The position numbers and the translations under genes were made by a program. The notes under the pieces are model-generated. The model was not told the DNA's origin and did no database searches. It was given only the letters and a program-made list of their open reading frames with translations. From contig JAZQIM010000021.1 in NCBI GenBank assembly GCA_045541115.1, forward strand, positions 62,001 to 126,000: 64,000 bases of DNA, given 5' to 3'. The DNA is from Aphodoplasma sp045541115 (lineage in GTDB: Bacteria; Bacillota; Clostridia; UBA1381; UMGS1253). Each line of letters begins with the position of its first letter. Within the stretch, counting starts at the first letter, position 1. Positions 1 to 7,688 of the stretch are shown here, in pieces.

Positions 1-114
1 GCGAAAATTCGCCAAAGAGATTTTGTGCGCCGTGATAAATACAAAAAAGCAAACGGCGAGACACGCTACGATATAAAGTTTTTAAATCAGTTTTTCTCGA
101 GCGATGATAAATAA
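1..114 (+). CDS. 3' end of an unidentified gene (partial)
   Basis: The window opens inside an open frame whose last 37 codons end at a TAA at 112-114. The visible tail is basic and aromatic (RRDKYKKANGETRYD, then FLNQFFSSDDK). I do not recognise a family from this fragment, and no domain motif is present. It sits 21 bases upstream of the DUF3006 gene on the same strand, and no terminator lies between them, so they are probably co-transcribed. That a coding sequence ends here is likely; its function is unknown. Confidence 0.55.
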   Translation, partial: AKIRQRDFVRRDKYKKANGETRYDIKFLNQFFSSDDK

Positions 115-135
115 GATTTATAAATCGGAGGATAT

Positions 136-303
136 ATGATGTTTGAAAAGGTAATATATAAGCTGGTTTCATTTGACGGCGATTATGCTCTGCTTGTAAG
201 TGAAGATGGCATTGAAAATAGAGTAGCAAGGGCACTTCTTCCGCCCGATGCAGACGAAGGCTCTAGAATAAAGTGGGAGAATTTTGAATACGAGACAATA
301 TAA
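136..303 (+). CDS. DUF3006-like small protein
   Basis: This 55-residue protein follows a clear ribosome-binding site (GGAGG at 127-131). Two adjacent ATG codons (136 and 139) are possible starts; 139 has the more usual spacing of 7 bases. The pattern of beta-strand-like segments (FDGDYALLVSEDG, then LLPPDADEGSRIKW) resembles DUF3006, a family of short beta-rich proteins of unknown function often found beside competence or metallo-beta-lactamase genes. The family call rests on this pattern only. The gene is followed 24 bases later by the HAD phosphatase gene and probably shares its transcript. Confidence 0.6.
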   Translation: MMFEKVIYKLVSFDGDYALLVSEDGIENRVARALLPPDADEGSRIKWENFEYETI

Positions 304-327
304 AAAATACAGCAAGGAGATGAAATA

Positions 328-990
328 ATGATAAAAGCATGTCTTTTTGATTTGGACGGAACACTTTTAGATACGCTTACTACTATATCATATTACGGAA
401 ATCTTGCGCTTGAACGGTTTGGTTTTTCGCCGATCGAAAAGGAAAAATATAAGTATTTAATAGGCAATGGAGCAAAGATTTTAATTGATCGTATGTTAAA
501 ATATATCGATGCATATAGTGAGGAGATGTCACAAAAGGTGTATGCTTTTTATAACGAAAGCTATAATTCGGATACGCTGCTTTACACAAAGCCGTATGAC
601 GGAATTGTAAATATGCTTTGTGACATAAAAAAGCGAAAGATTTTATCGGGCGTAATTTCAAACAAGCCTGATTTTGCGACACGCTCTGTAGTAAAAGAAA
701 TTTTTGACAAATCGCTTATTGACAGCGTTCGCGGCCAGGTAGACGGAGTGCCGATAAAGCCTAATATAGATGGTCCGCTTTTCGTGTTAAATGAGATGAA
801 GGTTTTGCCGTCTGAAACGATTTATATAGGCGATTCCGGAGTCGACATGCAGACGGGCAAAAATCTTGGAGCATTTACGATTGGAGTATCGTGGGGATTT
901 CGCGATGAAAAAGAGCTAATCGAAAACGGCGCCGATTTGATAGTAAATAATCCGCATGAAATTGTTGAATATATAGATAGCATAATATAA
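328..990 (+). CDS. gph: HAD-superfamily hydrolase, phosphoglycolate phosphatase-like
   Basis: This 220-residue cytoplasmic phosphatase has all HAD motifs: DLDGT at residues 8-12 (nucleophile Asp8 and acid Asp10), SNK at 111-113, a lysine in KPN at 144-146, and GDSGVDM at 168-174 for Mg2+ binding. The helical cap between residues 18 and 90 is typical of the Gph/PGMB-like subclass, which removes phosphate from small organic phosphates such as 2-phosphoglycolate. The exact substrate cannot be read from sequence. Start: ATG at 328 with AAGGAGATGA ahead of it. A strong bidirectional hairpin follows directly, separating it from the convergent ilvE gene. Confidence 0.85.
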   Translation: MIKACLFDLDGTLLDTLTTISYYGNLALERFGFSPIEKEKYKYLIGNGAKILIDRMLKYIDAYSEEMSQKVYAFYNESYNSDTLLYTKPYDGIVNMLCDIKKRKILSGVISNKPDFATRSVVKEIFDKSLIDSVRGQVDGVPIKPNIDGPLFVLNEMKVLPSETIYIGDSGVDMQTGKNLGAFTIGVSWGFRDEKELIENGADLIVNNPHEIVEYIDSII

Positions 991-992
991 AA

Positions 993-1017
993 AAGGCAGA
1001 GCAAAATGCTCTGCCTT
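993..1017. terminator. Bidirectional terminator between gph and ilvE
   Basis: A perfect 11-base-pair stem (AAGGCAGAGCA with TGCTCTGCCTT) and a 3-base loop, flanked by A residues on the left and a T-rich run on the right. It can end transcripts from both strands of the convergent pair. Confidence 0.9.
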
Positions 1018-1030
1018 AATTTTTGCTATA

Positions 1031-2095
1031 TTAAAGTGTAACTGTCCAGCCAAATGTATCTTCACATTTGCCCCACTGAATTCCTGTGATTGTGTCGTAG
1101 AGCTTCTGGCTTACAGGTCCGATTTCGTTATTGTTGATTGTCATAACATCGTCTTTGAAGCGAAGCTTTCCAACGGGAGAAATTACTGCAGCAGTACCTG
1201 TGCCGAAACATTCTTCGAGTGCGCCGCTCTTTTGTGCATCGATAAGCTCGTCAACAGATATTCTTCTTTCTTCAACTTCATATCCCCAGCTTTTACATAC
1301 GTTTATTACGGAGTTACGCGTAATTCCCGGAAGAATGCTGCCGTTAAGCATCGGTGTAACGATTTTTCCGTTAATTTTAAAGAATATGTTCATTGCGCCG
1401 ACTTCTTCGATATATTTTCTCTCCACTCCATCGAGCCAGAGAACCTGTGAGTATCCGTCGTCATGTGCTTTTACCTGCGCAGCAAGGCTTGCAGCATAGT
1501 TGCCGCCTGTTTTTGCATATCCGATACCGCCTTTTACGGCTCTTACATAATCGTCTTCAATCCAGATTCCAACCGGAGCAAGTCCGCTTGCATAATATGC
1601 GCCGCTCGGCGAAAGGATTATGATGAATAAATATGTTTTTGACGGTGCAACGCCTAAAAATTCGTCTGTTGCGATTACAAATGGTCTTATGTATAATGAT
1701 GTACCGTCTTGTGTCGGAATCCAGTCCTCGTCAACTTTTACAAGCGCCTTTACAGCTTCCACAAAGTCTTCTTCAGGAATCTGAGGTATGCAAAGTCTTT
1801 CGTTTGAAGCGTTTGCGCGCTTTGCATTCATATCAGGGCGGAACAGTCTCGTTTTACCGTCTACGCCTTTATATGCCTTTAAGCCTTCAAACATTTCCTG
1901 ACCATAGTGAAATACCATTGCAGATGGTGCAAGTGATATATTCTGGTAGGGAACTATTCTTGCATCGTGCCAGCCTTTGCCTTCGGTATAATTCATTACA
2001 AACATATGGTCAGTTGCAATTTTACCGAAGCCAAGTTGTGTATCCGGTGATGGCTTTTGTTTTGGTGATGTAGTTTTTGTGATAGAAATATTCAT
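1031..2095 (-). CDS. ilvE: Branched-chain amino acid aminotransferase
   Basis: A fold-type IV PLP enzyme of 354 residues that interconverts the branched-chain amino acids and their 2-oxo acids, the last step of Ile, Leu and Val synthesis. The PLP lysine lies in GYAKTGGNYAASL, and the family signature region around EECFGTGTAAVISPVG binds the cofactor phosphate. The frame extends three codons upstream to a TTG, but the AAGGAAG ribosome-binding site has proper spacing only to the ATG at 2095, so that start is used. A divergent promoter pair separates it from the SulP gene. It is probably monocistronic: no other ilv or leu genes are nearby. Confidence 0.93.
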   Translation of the reverse strand: MNISITKTTSPKQKPSPDTQLGFGKIATDHMFVMNYTEGKGWHDARIVPYQNISLAPSAMVFHYGQEMFEGLKAYKGVDGKTRLFRPDMNAKRANASNERLCIPQIPEEDFVEAVKALVKVDEDWIPTQDGTSLYIRPFVIATDEFLGVAPSKTYLFIIILSPSGAYYASGLAPVGIWIEDDYVRAVKGGIGYAKTGGNYAASLAAQVKAHDDGYSQVLWLDGVERKYIEEVGAMNIFFKINGKIVTPMLNGSILPGITRNSVINVCKSWGYEVEERRISVDELIDAQKSGALEECFGTGTAAVISPVGKLRFKDDVMTINNNEIGPVSQKLYDTITGIQWGKCEDTFGWTVTL

Positions 2096-2143
2096 TACTA
2101 TCAACTTCCTTTCATATCATAGATTTTAAAAATTTCCTTTTAT

Positions 2144-2172
2144 ATTATAACTAAAAATTTTTTATTTGTAAA
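2144..2172 (-). promoter_or_regulatory. Sigma-A promoter for ilvE
   Basis: On the minus strand, TTTACA (2167-2172) is separated by 17 bases from TATAAT (2144-2149). The predicted start lies about 40 bases upstream of the ilvE ATG. Confidence 0.65.
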
Positions 2173-2252
2173 GTGTTGATATAATAAAAACTGCGTTTGT
2201 TAAGCTCATTAAAAATTTAAAGCTAAAAACGTGTGAAATTGCGGGCAAATGT

Positions 2253-2281
2253 TTGACATATAGATAATCGTGGTGTATAAT
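2253..2281 (+). promoter_or_regulatory. Sigma-A promoter for the SulP gene
   Basis: TTGACA (2253-2258), 17 bases, TATAAT (2276-2281): a perfect consensus pair. The predicted start near 2288 leaves a leader of about 43 bases before the chosen ATG at 2331. Confidence 0.85.
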
Positions 2282-2330
2282 ATGAAACGTTGTAATTTAA
2301 CAAAAAATTATGCATAGAAAGGGTTTTTTG

Positions 2331-3956
2331 ATGATAGGTAATTACATAAGGGATTTAAAAAGAGAATTTAAAGGTTACAACTTAAAAGCACTGTCAAAGG
2401 ATTTGATGGCGGGACTTACAGTAACGGCGGTTGCACTTCCGCTCGCACTCGCATTTGGTGTAAGCTCGGGTGCCGATGCTGCGGCAGGTCTTATAACTGC
2501 AATTATAGCAGGGCTTGTCATCAGCATATTCTCAGGTGCATCGTTTCAAATTTCCGGTCCTACCGGAGCTATGACCGCTGTGCTTGTTACGATTGTAGCG
2601 CGTTACCAGATGCAAGGCGTTTTTGTGGCGTGTCTGCTTGCCGGAATAATACTTCTGATTTTTGGCCTTCTAAAGCTTGGCAATCTCGTGAGCTTTATAC
2701 CGATGCCGGTTGTGACAGGCTTTACATCGGGTATTGCAATTATAATCGCACTTGGTCAGATTGATAACCTTTTCGGAACGGTGTCTGTTGGTGAGAGTGC
2801 AATCGAAAAGCTTATATCGTATGGCACACTTGGTTTTTCGCCGAACTGGTATGCGGTAGGCATTGGATTATTGGTTATTCTTATTATGATTTTCTATCCG
2901 AAAAAGTGGAATAACGTTGTACCGTCATCACTTATTGCAATAATAATTGCTGCGCTTGTGAGCAATATATTTAGATTTGATGTTGCAACTGTGGGCGAAA
3001 TACCGCGCACGCTTTTGCCACAAACACGACTTATATTTTCAAATATAGATGTAAATATGATAAAAGACCTTGCTACGCCTGCATTCACGATTGCGATGCT
3101 TGCAATGATTGAGAGTTTGCTTTGCGGTTCGGCGGCGGCAAGAATGAAAAAAGAGCCATTCGATGCCGACCGTGAGCTTATAGCGCAGGGTATAGGAAAT
3201 GTTTTGATTCCATTTTTTGGAGGTGTGCCCGCTACAGCGGCGATTGCCCGCACAAGTGTTGCAATAAAATCGGGTTGCGTTACACGTCTTTGCGGCATCA
3301 TTCATTCGATTGGTCTTTTGCTGTCGATGTTTTTGCTCGGCTCACTCATGGCACGTTTGCCGCTTGCAGCGCTAGCGGGGGTATTGATTGTTACAGCGTG
3401 GCGTATGAATGAATGGAGCAGTATAAAGTACATATTCGGCGGACGTTTTAAAGGTGCAATTGCAAAATTTTTAATTACAATGATTTGTACGGTTATATTT
3501 GACCTTACGGTTGCGGTGATAGTCGGTGTCGCAGTATCATTTCTTATCTTTGTTGTCAAGGCATCAAAGATTGAAATCAATTTTTCAAGAGTGGAAAATG
3601 CAAAACTGAAAGAGTCACAGGAAGATGTGGAAAAATGGCACAAAAACGCTTTTGTAACATACATAACGGGTAGTGTGTTCTTTGGAAATGCAGCAAAAAT
3701 CCGTGAGGCGCTTGAAACGATTGATTCATATGAAGAGATAATATTTTCACTTCGTGGCGTATCGGCGATTGATACATCAGGAGCACAAACACTTTATGAG
3801 TTGTGTGAAGAGCTAAAAGACAGTAACATTAGAGTAGCTTTTTGCGGAGTACAAAAAAGTGTGCGCGAGATGCTTGAACGCGCAGGAATTGTTGAGTTGT
3901 TGGGAGAGGGCGCTTTTTACTGGAGTGTTGACCGCGCAATATTGGAAAATAAATAA
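2331..3956 (+). CDS. SulP-family anion permease with STAS domain
   Basis: A membrane protein of 541 residues. The first ~400 residues hold the SulP transmembrane core, with the conserved SGASFQISGPTGAM region near the N-terminus and many hydrophobic helices. The last ~110 residues form a cytoplasmic STAS domain (VTYITGSVFFGNA to the end, with the DTSGAQTL segment typical of STAS). Family members import sulfate, bicarbonate or dicarboxylates; the substrate here is open, and no sulfate-assimilation genes are close. An upstream ATG at 2310 exists, but the AAAGGG site at 2318-2323 fits the ATG at 2331. It has its own consensus promoter and terminator. Confidence 0.9.
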   Translation: MIGNYIRDLKREFKGYNLKALSKDLMAGLTVTAVALPLALAFGVSSGADAAAGLITAIIAGLVISIFSGASFQISGPTGAMTAVLVTIVARYQMQGVFVACLLAGIILLIFGLLKLGNLVSFIPMPVVTGFTSGIAIIIALGQIDNLFGTVSVGESAIEKLISYGTLGFSPNWYAVGIGLLVILIMIFYPKKWNNVVPSSLIAIIIAALVSNIFRFDVATVGEIPRTLLPQTRLIFSNIDVNMIKDLATPAFTIAMLAMIESLLCGSAAARMKKEPFDADRELIAQGIGNVLIPFFGGVPATAAIARTSVAIKSGCVTRLCGIIHSIGLLLSMFLLGSLMARLPLAALAGVLIVTAWRMNEWSSIKYIFGGRFKGAIAKFLITMICTVIFDLTVAVIVGVAVSFLIFVVKASKIEINFSRVENAKLKESQEDVEKWHKNAFVTYITGSVFFGNAAKIREALETIDSYEEIIFSLRGVSAIDTSGAQTLYELCEELKDSNIRVAFCGVQKSVREMLERAGIVELLGEGAFYWSVDRAILENK

Positions 3957-3963
3957 AGCAAAT

Positions 3964-3996
3964 AAAAAAGCCATCTGCAAGACAGATGGCTTTTTT
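3964..3996. terminator. Bidirectional terminator between the SulP gene and degV
   Basis: GCCATCTG (3970-3977) pairs with CAGATGGC (3983-3990), and the flanking A6 and T6 runs extend the stem. It serves both convergent genes. Confidence 0.93.
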
Positions 3997-4009
3997 ATTG
4001 TTGTATAAA

Positions 4010-4900
4010 TTAGTCTTCGTAAATTTGTACAGGGTTATTTAGTCTGTAGAAGATTGCGAGCGTTCCCGGTCCGATGTGCGTGCCAACAGACGCACCGATT
4101 TCGGATTGCATAATAAGTTCATGATGCTCGCCAAACTCTGCTTTTACAGCACTCCAAAGCTCATCGGCTTTTTCAAAGGCACGAGAATGAACAATATAGA
4201 AGTTTGGATCGTCTGTGTTTATATCTGAAGTTTTAATCTTTTTAATCATTTTTGAAATAATAGTTTTGCTTCCACGGAACTTATCAATAGATTCCATAAC
4301 GCCGCCGCGTACCGATAAAACAGGCTTTAGGTCGAGAAGTGTTCCTGCAACGAGGCTCGCCTTATTTATTCTTCCGCCTTTTTCAAGGTATTTTAGCGTA
4401 TCAACAACGACCAAAACATCTGTCATCGAGCGGATTTTCTTTGCGCCGTCTACGATTTCCTCAAGCGATTTTCCTTCTTTTTGCAGGCGCATAGCCTCTT
4501 TTAGCATTATAACAATGTAAAGTGAATATGCCATGGAGTCAACTATCTCGATTTTTGCATCGGGCATATCTGCGAGTATGTTTTGTTTTGCAAGGCAAGC
4601 CGAATTATATGTGCCGCTACCCTTCGATGATATTGTAAAGTATATGAGGGCATCGTGGCCTTCGAGCTCTTTGCGCATAGTATCCTCCATAGTTTGAGGC
4701 GGTACCTGCGATGTTGAGGGGATAGTGCTTGATTTTGCTAATTTTTCATAAAATTGCTCAGGCTCCATTTCTACCCAATCGAGTGCGGTTGTGCCATCTT
4801 CAAATAATACGGGAAGGCCAAGCACGAAAATATCGTTTTCTTTTGCAAATTCCTTTGTGATGTCTGATGTTGAATCAACCATAAATTTAATATTAAGCAT
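4010..4900 (-). CDS. DegV family fatty-acid-binding protein
   Basis: This 296-residue protein matches DegV/FakB-like proteins, which bind a fatty acid in a cleft and, with a FakA kinase, allow its phosphorylation. Diagnostic stretches are the N-terminal FMVDSTSDIT, the SSTIPSTSQVPP loop that contacts the ligand carboxylate, and the C-terminal IGASVGTHIGPGTLAIFY. No fakA homologue is in the window. Start: ATG at 4900 behind AAGGAGGT. It is the last gene of a DUF362-trmL-degV transcript, 33 bases after trmL. Confidence 0.9.
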   Translation of the reverse strand: MLNIKFMVDSTSDITKEFAKENDIFVLGLPVLFEDGTTALDWVEMEPEQFYEKLAKSSTIPSTSQVPPQTMEDTMRKELEGHDALIYFTISSKGSGTYNSACLAKQNILADMPDAKIEIVDSMAYSLYIVIMLKEAMRLQKEGKSLEEIVDGAKKIRSMTDVLVVVDTLKYLEKGGRINKASLVAGTLLDLKPVLSVRGGVMESIDKFRGSKTIISKMIKKIKTSDINTDDPNFYIVHSRAFEKADELWSAVKAEFGEHHELIMQSEIGASVGTHIGPGTLAIFYRLNNPVQIYED

Positions 4901-4933
4901 ATTTATACCTCCTTAAATTTGTGAGTTATATAA

Positions 4934-5428
4934 TCACCATGTATATTTGGTGAGTTGGCCTGTTTGCAGAAGTGAAGAAAAGTTAGTTTGTCGTAGAGCC
5001 TCATAAATAACGATCGCCACGGAATTCGCTAAATTAAGGCTTCTCGCTTCATCTATCATGGGAATTCTTATGCAGTTTTGCTTGTTTTTATATAAGAGTT
5101 CCTCCGGCAAGCCTGCCGTTTCTTTGCCAAACATTATATAATCGCCGTCATTAAAAGATACGTCGCAATATGTGTTTGGTGCTTTTGTTGTAGCGTAATA
5201 GCAGGTAATGTTTTTGTTTTTTTCAAAGAAGTCATCTAAATTTTCATAGTATGTAATATCTAAAAGATACCAATAGTCAAGGCCTGCTCGTTTTAAATTT
5301 TTATCGGTTATTTCAAAGCCTGTCGGCTTTATTATATGAAGCCTTGCACCCGTAGCTGCACATGTACGTGCGATATTGCCTGTGTTTTGCGGGATTTGCG
5401 GCTCGTGAAGTACAATATTAAAACTCAA
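4934..5428 (-). CDS. trmL: tRNA (cytidine(34)-2'-O)-methyltransferase
   Basis: A compact SPOUT methyltransferase of 164 residues that adds a 2'-O-methyl group to the wobble base of certain tRNA-Leu species. Visible motifs are the N-terminal LHEPQIPQNTGNIARTCAA, MFGKETAGLPEELL, and the knot segment IPMIDEARSLNLANSVAIV. The length is normal. The start is TTG at 5428, placed 8 bases after AAAGGG; a nearby ATG at 5432 is in another frame and stops after four codons. It sits between the DUF362 gene (30 bases upstream) and degV in one operon. Confidence 0.92.
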   Translation of the reverse strand: MSFNIVLHEPQIPQNTGNIARTCAATGARLHIIKPTGFEITDKNLKRAGLDYWYLLDITYYENLDDFFEKNKNITCYYATTKAPNTYCDVSFNDGDYIMFGKETAGLPEELLYKNKQNCIRIPMIDEARSLNLANSVAIVIYEALRQTNFSSLLQTGQLTKYTW

Positions 5429-5458
5429 TCATATCGCCCTTTCAAGTAACTTTTTATA

Positions 5459-6613
5459 TCAGTGTCGCAAAATAAAATCCATAAATTTATGTCGTTTTGA
5501 GACGATCGCTTTTTTTGGACAAAGCTCCTGGCAGCAAAAGCAATGTATGCATTTTTTCTTTGTAAGCACAGGAAATCCATTTTTTATCTCTATCGCTTTT
5601 GCAGGACAACGCCTCATACATTCACCGCATCCAACGCACACATCCTTTTTAAAATGCGGTATGGGGGACAGAGCGCGGTTTAATGCGGCGGATAGGCGCT
5701 TTGGAATAAATTTTCTGTCTAAAAAATCAGTCGTTTTAATCTGCGGCTTTATTAAATCATATATTTTCATTGAATCAAAATCGTCGCCGACAAGCGATAA
5801 TTCATTTTCATCTTTAGGACAAAGACCTCTTGCAATTGATTCTTTTACGGTTGGCGCTTCGTTTGCCGTTATGCCGACAAGAGAACATGCCGCGAGGTCA
5901 AGTGCATACGGGTTATTGCTTGCAAGCACAGCGCCGAAGTGCCTTTTTATGCCGCTCGATGGTCCTTCGCCTTCCATGATATCGACTGCGTCCATTATTG
6001 CAAGCGTCGGCTTTGTAAGAGAGCATAAATCAACGAGCATCGAACAAAAGTCGTCTTTCTCAGGCAAAGAAAAGTGGTATTCTGCCTTATACACACCGGG
6101 AACTGAACCGAACATATTTTTAACTGCACCACTGTAAAAAGTCATCATATGTGTTTTAAGTTTTGGTACTGTTATAACGACATCGGCATCGAGAATCGGC
6201 TTAATTATAGGAAATGTCTTTACAGTTTTGCCTTCGGGATAGCTTACGGTTTCAAAGCTCGTATCGTAGTTTAGTTTTGCTCCGAGCTGCTCGGCAACTG
6301 TATCGATTTTACAACCCTTATACACGCTACGCAGTATTGTTTCGTTATAAAGTCCGCCGGGGCTGTCGGCAATCGTTACTATGCCGCCCGCGTGCATAAC
6401 GACAGATGCGAGTGCTTTTACAAAAACATTATGTGTTGTAACAGCTTCATCGGGATGTTTTTTCATAAGAAGATTTATCTTTAGAAGAACCTTGTCGCCC
6501 GGCTTTATGTATTTTTCTATGCCGCCAATGTTTTCAAATGATTTTTCTATTGTATTTACTAAAAGCTCATAATCATATTTATCGCATTTTAAAACCGATA
6601 CAACGTCATTCAT
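5459..6613 (-). CDS. DUF362 protein with C-terminal 2[4Fe-4S] ferredoxin domain
   Basis: A 384-residue protein. Residues ~1-300 form a DUF362 domain (a family of unknown biochemical role found in anaerobes), with the LLKINLLMKKHPDEAVTTH region and the ADSPGG loop. The last ~60 residues are a bacterial ferredoxin-type domain with two CxxCxxCxxxCP-like clusters: CVGCGECMRRCP and CIHCFCCQELCP. An electron-transfer role is inferred from these cysteines. The frame begins at a TTG at 6619, but GGGAG is correctly spaced to the ATG at 6613. First gene of the trmL-degV operon. Confidence 0.88.
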   Translation of the reverse strand: MNDVVSVLKCDKYDYELLVNTIEKSFENIGGIEKYIKPGDKVLLKINLLMKKHPDEAVTTHNVFVKALASVVMHAGGIVTIADSPGGLYNETILRSVYKGCKIDTVAEQLGAKLNYDTSFETVSYPEGKTVKTFPIIKPILDADVVITVPKLKTHMMTFYSGAVKNMFGSVPGVYKAEYHFSLPEKDDFCSMLVDLCSLTKPTLAIMDAVDIMEGEGPSSGIKRHFGAVLASNNPYALDLAACSLVGITANEAPTVKESIARGLCPKDENELSLVGDDFDSMKIYDLIKPQIKTTDFLDRKFIPKRLSAALNRALSPIPHFKKDVCVGCGECMRRCPAKAIEIKNGFPVLTKKKCIHCFCCQELCPKKAIVSKRHKFMDFILRH

Positions 6614-6644
6614 ATACAATCTCCCAAAAAATCCATTTTAGTAT

Positions 6645-6673
6645 ATTATATCATTATTGCATTGTAATTTCAA
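6645..6673 (-). promoter_or_regulatory. Sigma-A promoter of the DUF362-trmL-degV operon
   Basis: On the minus strand, TTGAAA (6668-6673), 17 bases, TATAAT (6645-6650). The predicted start falls about 25 bases upstream of the ATG at 6613. Confidence 0.75.
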
Positions 6674-6745
6674 TCAATTTTTGAGATTGAATATGGATTA
6701 TTTATCAGACATCTTTATCCCTTGTGTTCGACGGGGAGTTACGGG

Positions 6746-6774
6746 TTGACACTGGGAGGAGTTTGTGGTATATT
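6746..6774 (+). promoter_or_regulatory. Array promoter 1
   Basis: TTGACA (6746-6751), 17 bases, TATATT (6769-6774), with TGG just before the -10 element. The spacer (CTGGGAGGAGTTTGTGG) resembles that of promoter 5 more than the other four. Confidence 0.85.
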
Positions 6775-6780
6775 GTTTTT

Positions 6781-6849
6781 GGAAGTTTTCTGAGAGTTTT
6801 GAGCGCCTCCCTTCGGGGAGGAAGAGCCCGTACTCGGAAAACTTCTTTT
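6781..6849 (+). ncRNA. Candidate small structured RNA, unit 1
   Basis: Seven bases past the -10 element, at 6781, begins a 14-pair terminal stem (6781-6794 with 6833-6846, two G-U pairs). Inside it CCTCCC and GGGAGG (6806-6811 and 6816-6821) enclose a TTCG loop, the very stable C(UUCG)G tetraloop. A T-rich tract overlaps and follows the stem (6843-6849), as in an intrinsic terminator. The expected RNA is about 69 nt. No known family was recognised. Confidence 0.65.
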
Positions 6850-6973
6850 GTCTAAAAGACCGACATTATATATCGTATTAACATTACTATTTTTACCGAC
6901 ATGATTATCGATTTTGTCGTGCATCTTTTTAAGTTTTTGCGACATCGTCGTTGCGATTGGCAACGGTTGTAGA

Positions 6974-7002
6974 TTGACAGACTGCCCAGGTTGTGGTATA
7001 GT
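6974..7002 (+). promoter_or_regulatory. Array promoter 2
   Basis: TTGACA (6974-6979), 17 bases, TATAGT (6997-7002). The spacer GACTGCCCAGGTTGTGG belongs to the class shared by units 2, 3, 4 and 6. Upstream lies a GGCAACGGTTG box also found before unit 5. Confidence 0.88.
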
Positions 7003-7009
7003 AGTGGTA

Positions 7010-7087
7010 GGACTTGAACTGTTTTCAGGAGCGGTGGATACGGATTCCATGTCGGCTGAGTTAGCAGGTATCAAGTCCATTTCTTTT
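7010..7087 (+). ncRNA. Candidate small structured RNA, unit 2
   Basis: Predicted start at 7009/7010. GGACTTGA (7010-7017) pairs with TCAAGTCC (7071-7078), followed by a T-rich tail to 7087. Internal elements are a CTG-TTTT-CAG mini-hairpin (7019-7028) and a hairpin of 7034-7039 with 7045-7050. The 69-base body is the same length as unit 5 and is its close relative. Differences fall in the second hairpin and keep pairing. Bases 7011-7020 are identical to the complement of the T-arm of the neighbouring tRNA-Pro. Confidence 0.7.
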
Positions 7088-7127
7088 ATTATAGGAATAA
7101 CCATTAACCGTTGGCAATGGTTGCGGG

Positions 7128-7156
7128 TTGACAGACTGCTCAGGTTGTGGTATAGT
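7128..7156 (+). promoter_or_regulatory. Array promoter 3
   Basis: TTGACA (7128-7133), 17 bases, TATAGT (7151-7156). The 40 bases upstream are nearly identical to those before promoter 6, including GGCAATGGTTGCGG. Confidence 0.88.
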
Positions 7157-7162
7157 AGTGGC

Positions 7163-7244
7163 AGAAGACACAGATTCCTTCGATGCGAGCAACGAATTCT
7201 TTTTGTTGACATCGCTGGCGTTGGAATTTATGTCTTCTTTTTTT
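7163..7244 (+). ncRNA. Candidate small structured RNA, unit 3
   Basis: Predicted start at 7163, the first base of a 16-position stem: AGAAGACA pairs with TGTCTTCT (7231-7238), then CAGATTCC with GGAATTTA, with one mismatch. Inside are a CAACGAA/TTTGTTG hairpin and a GCGA/TCGC helix. Seven T residues follow (7238-7244), a classic terminator. The body is unrelated to unit 6 although their promoter regions match. Confidence 0.72.
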
Positions 7245-7283
7245 ATTTATGGCATCCATTGCGTTTAGCGGGAGTTTTGCGGA

Positions 7284-7312
7284 TTGACAGACTGCTTAGG
7301 TTGTGGTATAGT
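7284..7312 (+). promoter_or_regulatory. Array promoter 4
   Basis: TTGACA (7284-7289), 17 bases, TATAGT (7307-7312). The upstream GGGAGTT...CGG segment resembles that before promoter 1. Confidence 0.88.
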
Positions 7313-7318
7313 AAATAT

Positions 7319-7389
7319 GGGGTCTTTGGTAGCTTCCATCTCGGACAATTGTAGTCCGTTGACGGGAAGATTCTGAAGACTCTTTTTTT
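7319..7389 (+). ncRNA. Candidate small structured RNA, unit 4
   Basis: Predicted start at 7319. Bases 7320-7329 pair with 7373-7382, and after a small internal loop CTTCC (7333-7337) pairs with GGAAG (7365-7369). A central CGGAC/GTCCG hairpin (7342-7346 with 7354-7358) caps the molecule. Seven T residues follow at 7383-7389. Expected RNA about 71 nt with a strong terminator. Confidence 0.72.
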
Positions 7390-7499
7390 GTCTTCGTACA
7401 ACAAATTTCCCATTTTTTTGTTTTTGAATAAAAGAAGAAAAATTCCTGCGTCTATATATACTTGCGACATCGCTGTTGCAACTGGCAACGGTTGTTGGC

Positions 7500-7528
7500 T
7501 TGACACCAGGGAGAATTTGTGGTATAGT
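7500..7528 (+). promoter_or_regulatory. Array promoter 5
   Basis: TTGACA (7500-7505), 17 bases, TATAGT (7523-7528). Its spacer (CCAGGGAGAATTTGTGG) resembles promoter 1, while the flanking region matches unit 2. Confidence 0.88.
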
Positions 7529-7535
7529 AGAAATA

Positions 7536-7613
7536 GGACTTGAACTGTTTTCAGGGGCGCTAGGTGCTGGACCTAGGTCGGTCGAGTTAGCGGATATCAA
7601 GTCCATTTCATTT
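7536..7613 (+). ncRNA. Candidate small structured RNA, unit 5
   Basis: Predicted start 7535/7536. GGACTTGA (7536-7543) pairs with TCAAGTCC (7597-7604), followed by a T-rich stretch. The internal hairpin CTAGGT/ACCTAG (7560-7565 with 7571-7576) has six perfect pairs. It occupies the same place as the partly different hairpin of unit 2, with pair-preserving substitutions. The body is 69 bases, as in unit 2. Confidence 0.7.
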
Positions 7614-7653
7614 ATTATAGGAATAACTATTAACCGTTGGCAATGGTTGCGGA

Positions 7654-7682
7654 TTGACAGCCTGCTCAGGTTGTGGTATAGT
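7654..7682 (+). promoter_or_regulatory. Array promoter 6
   Basis: TTGACA (7654-7659), 17 bases, TATAGT (7677-7682). The spacer is GCCTGCTCAGGTTGTGG, and the upstream region matches promoter 3. Confidence 0.88.
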
Positions 7683-7688
7683 AGTGGT

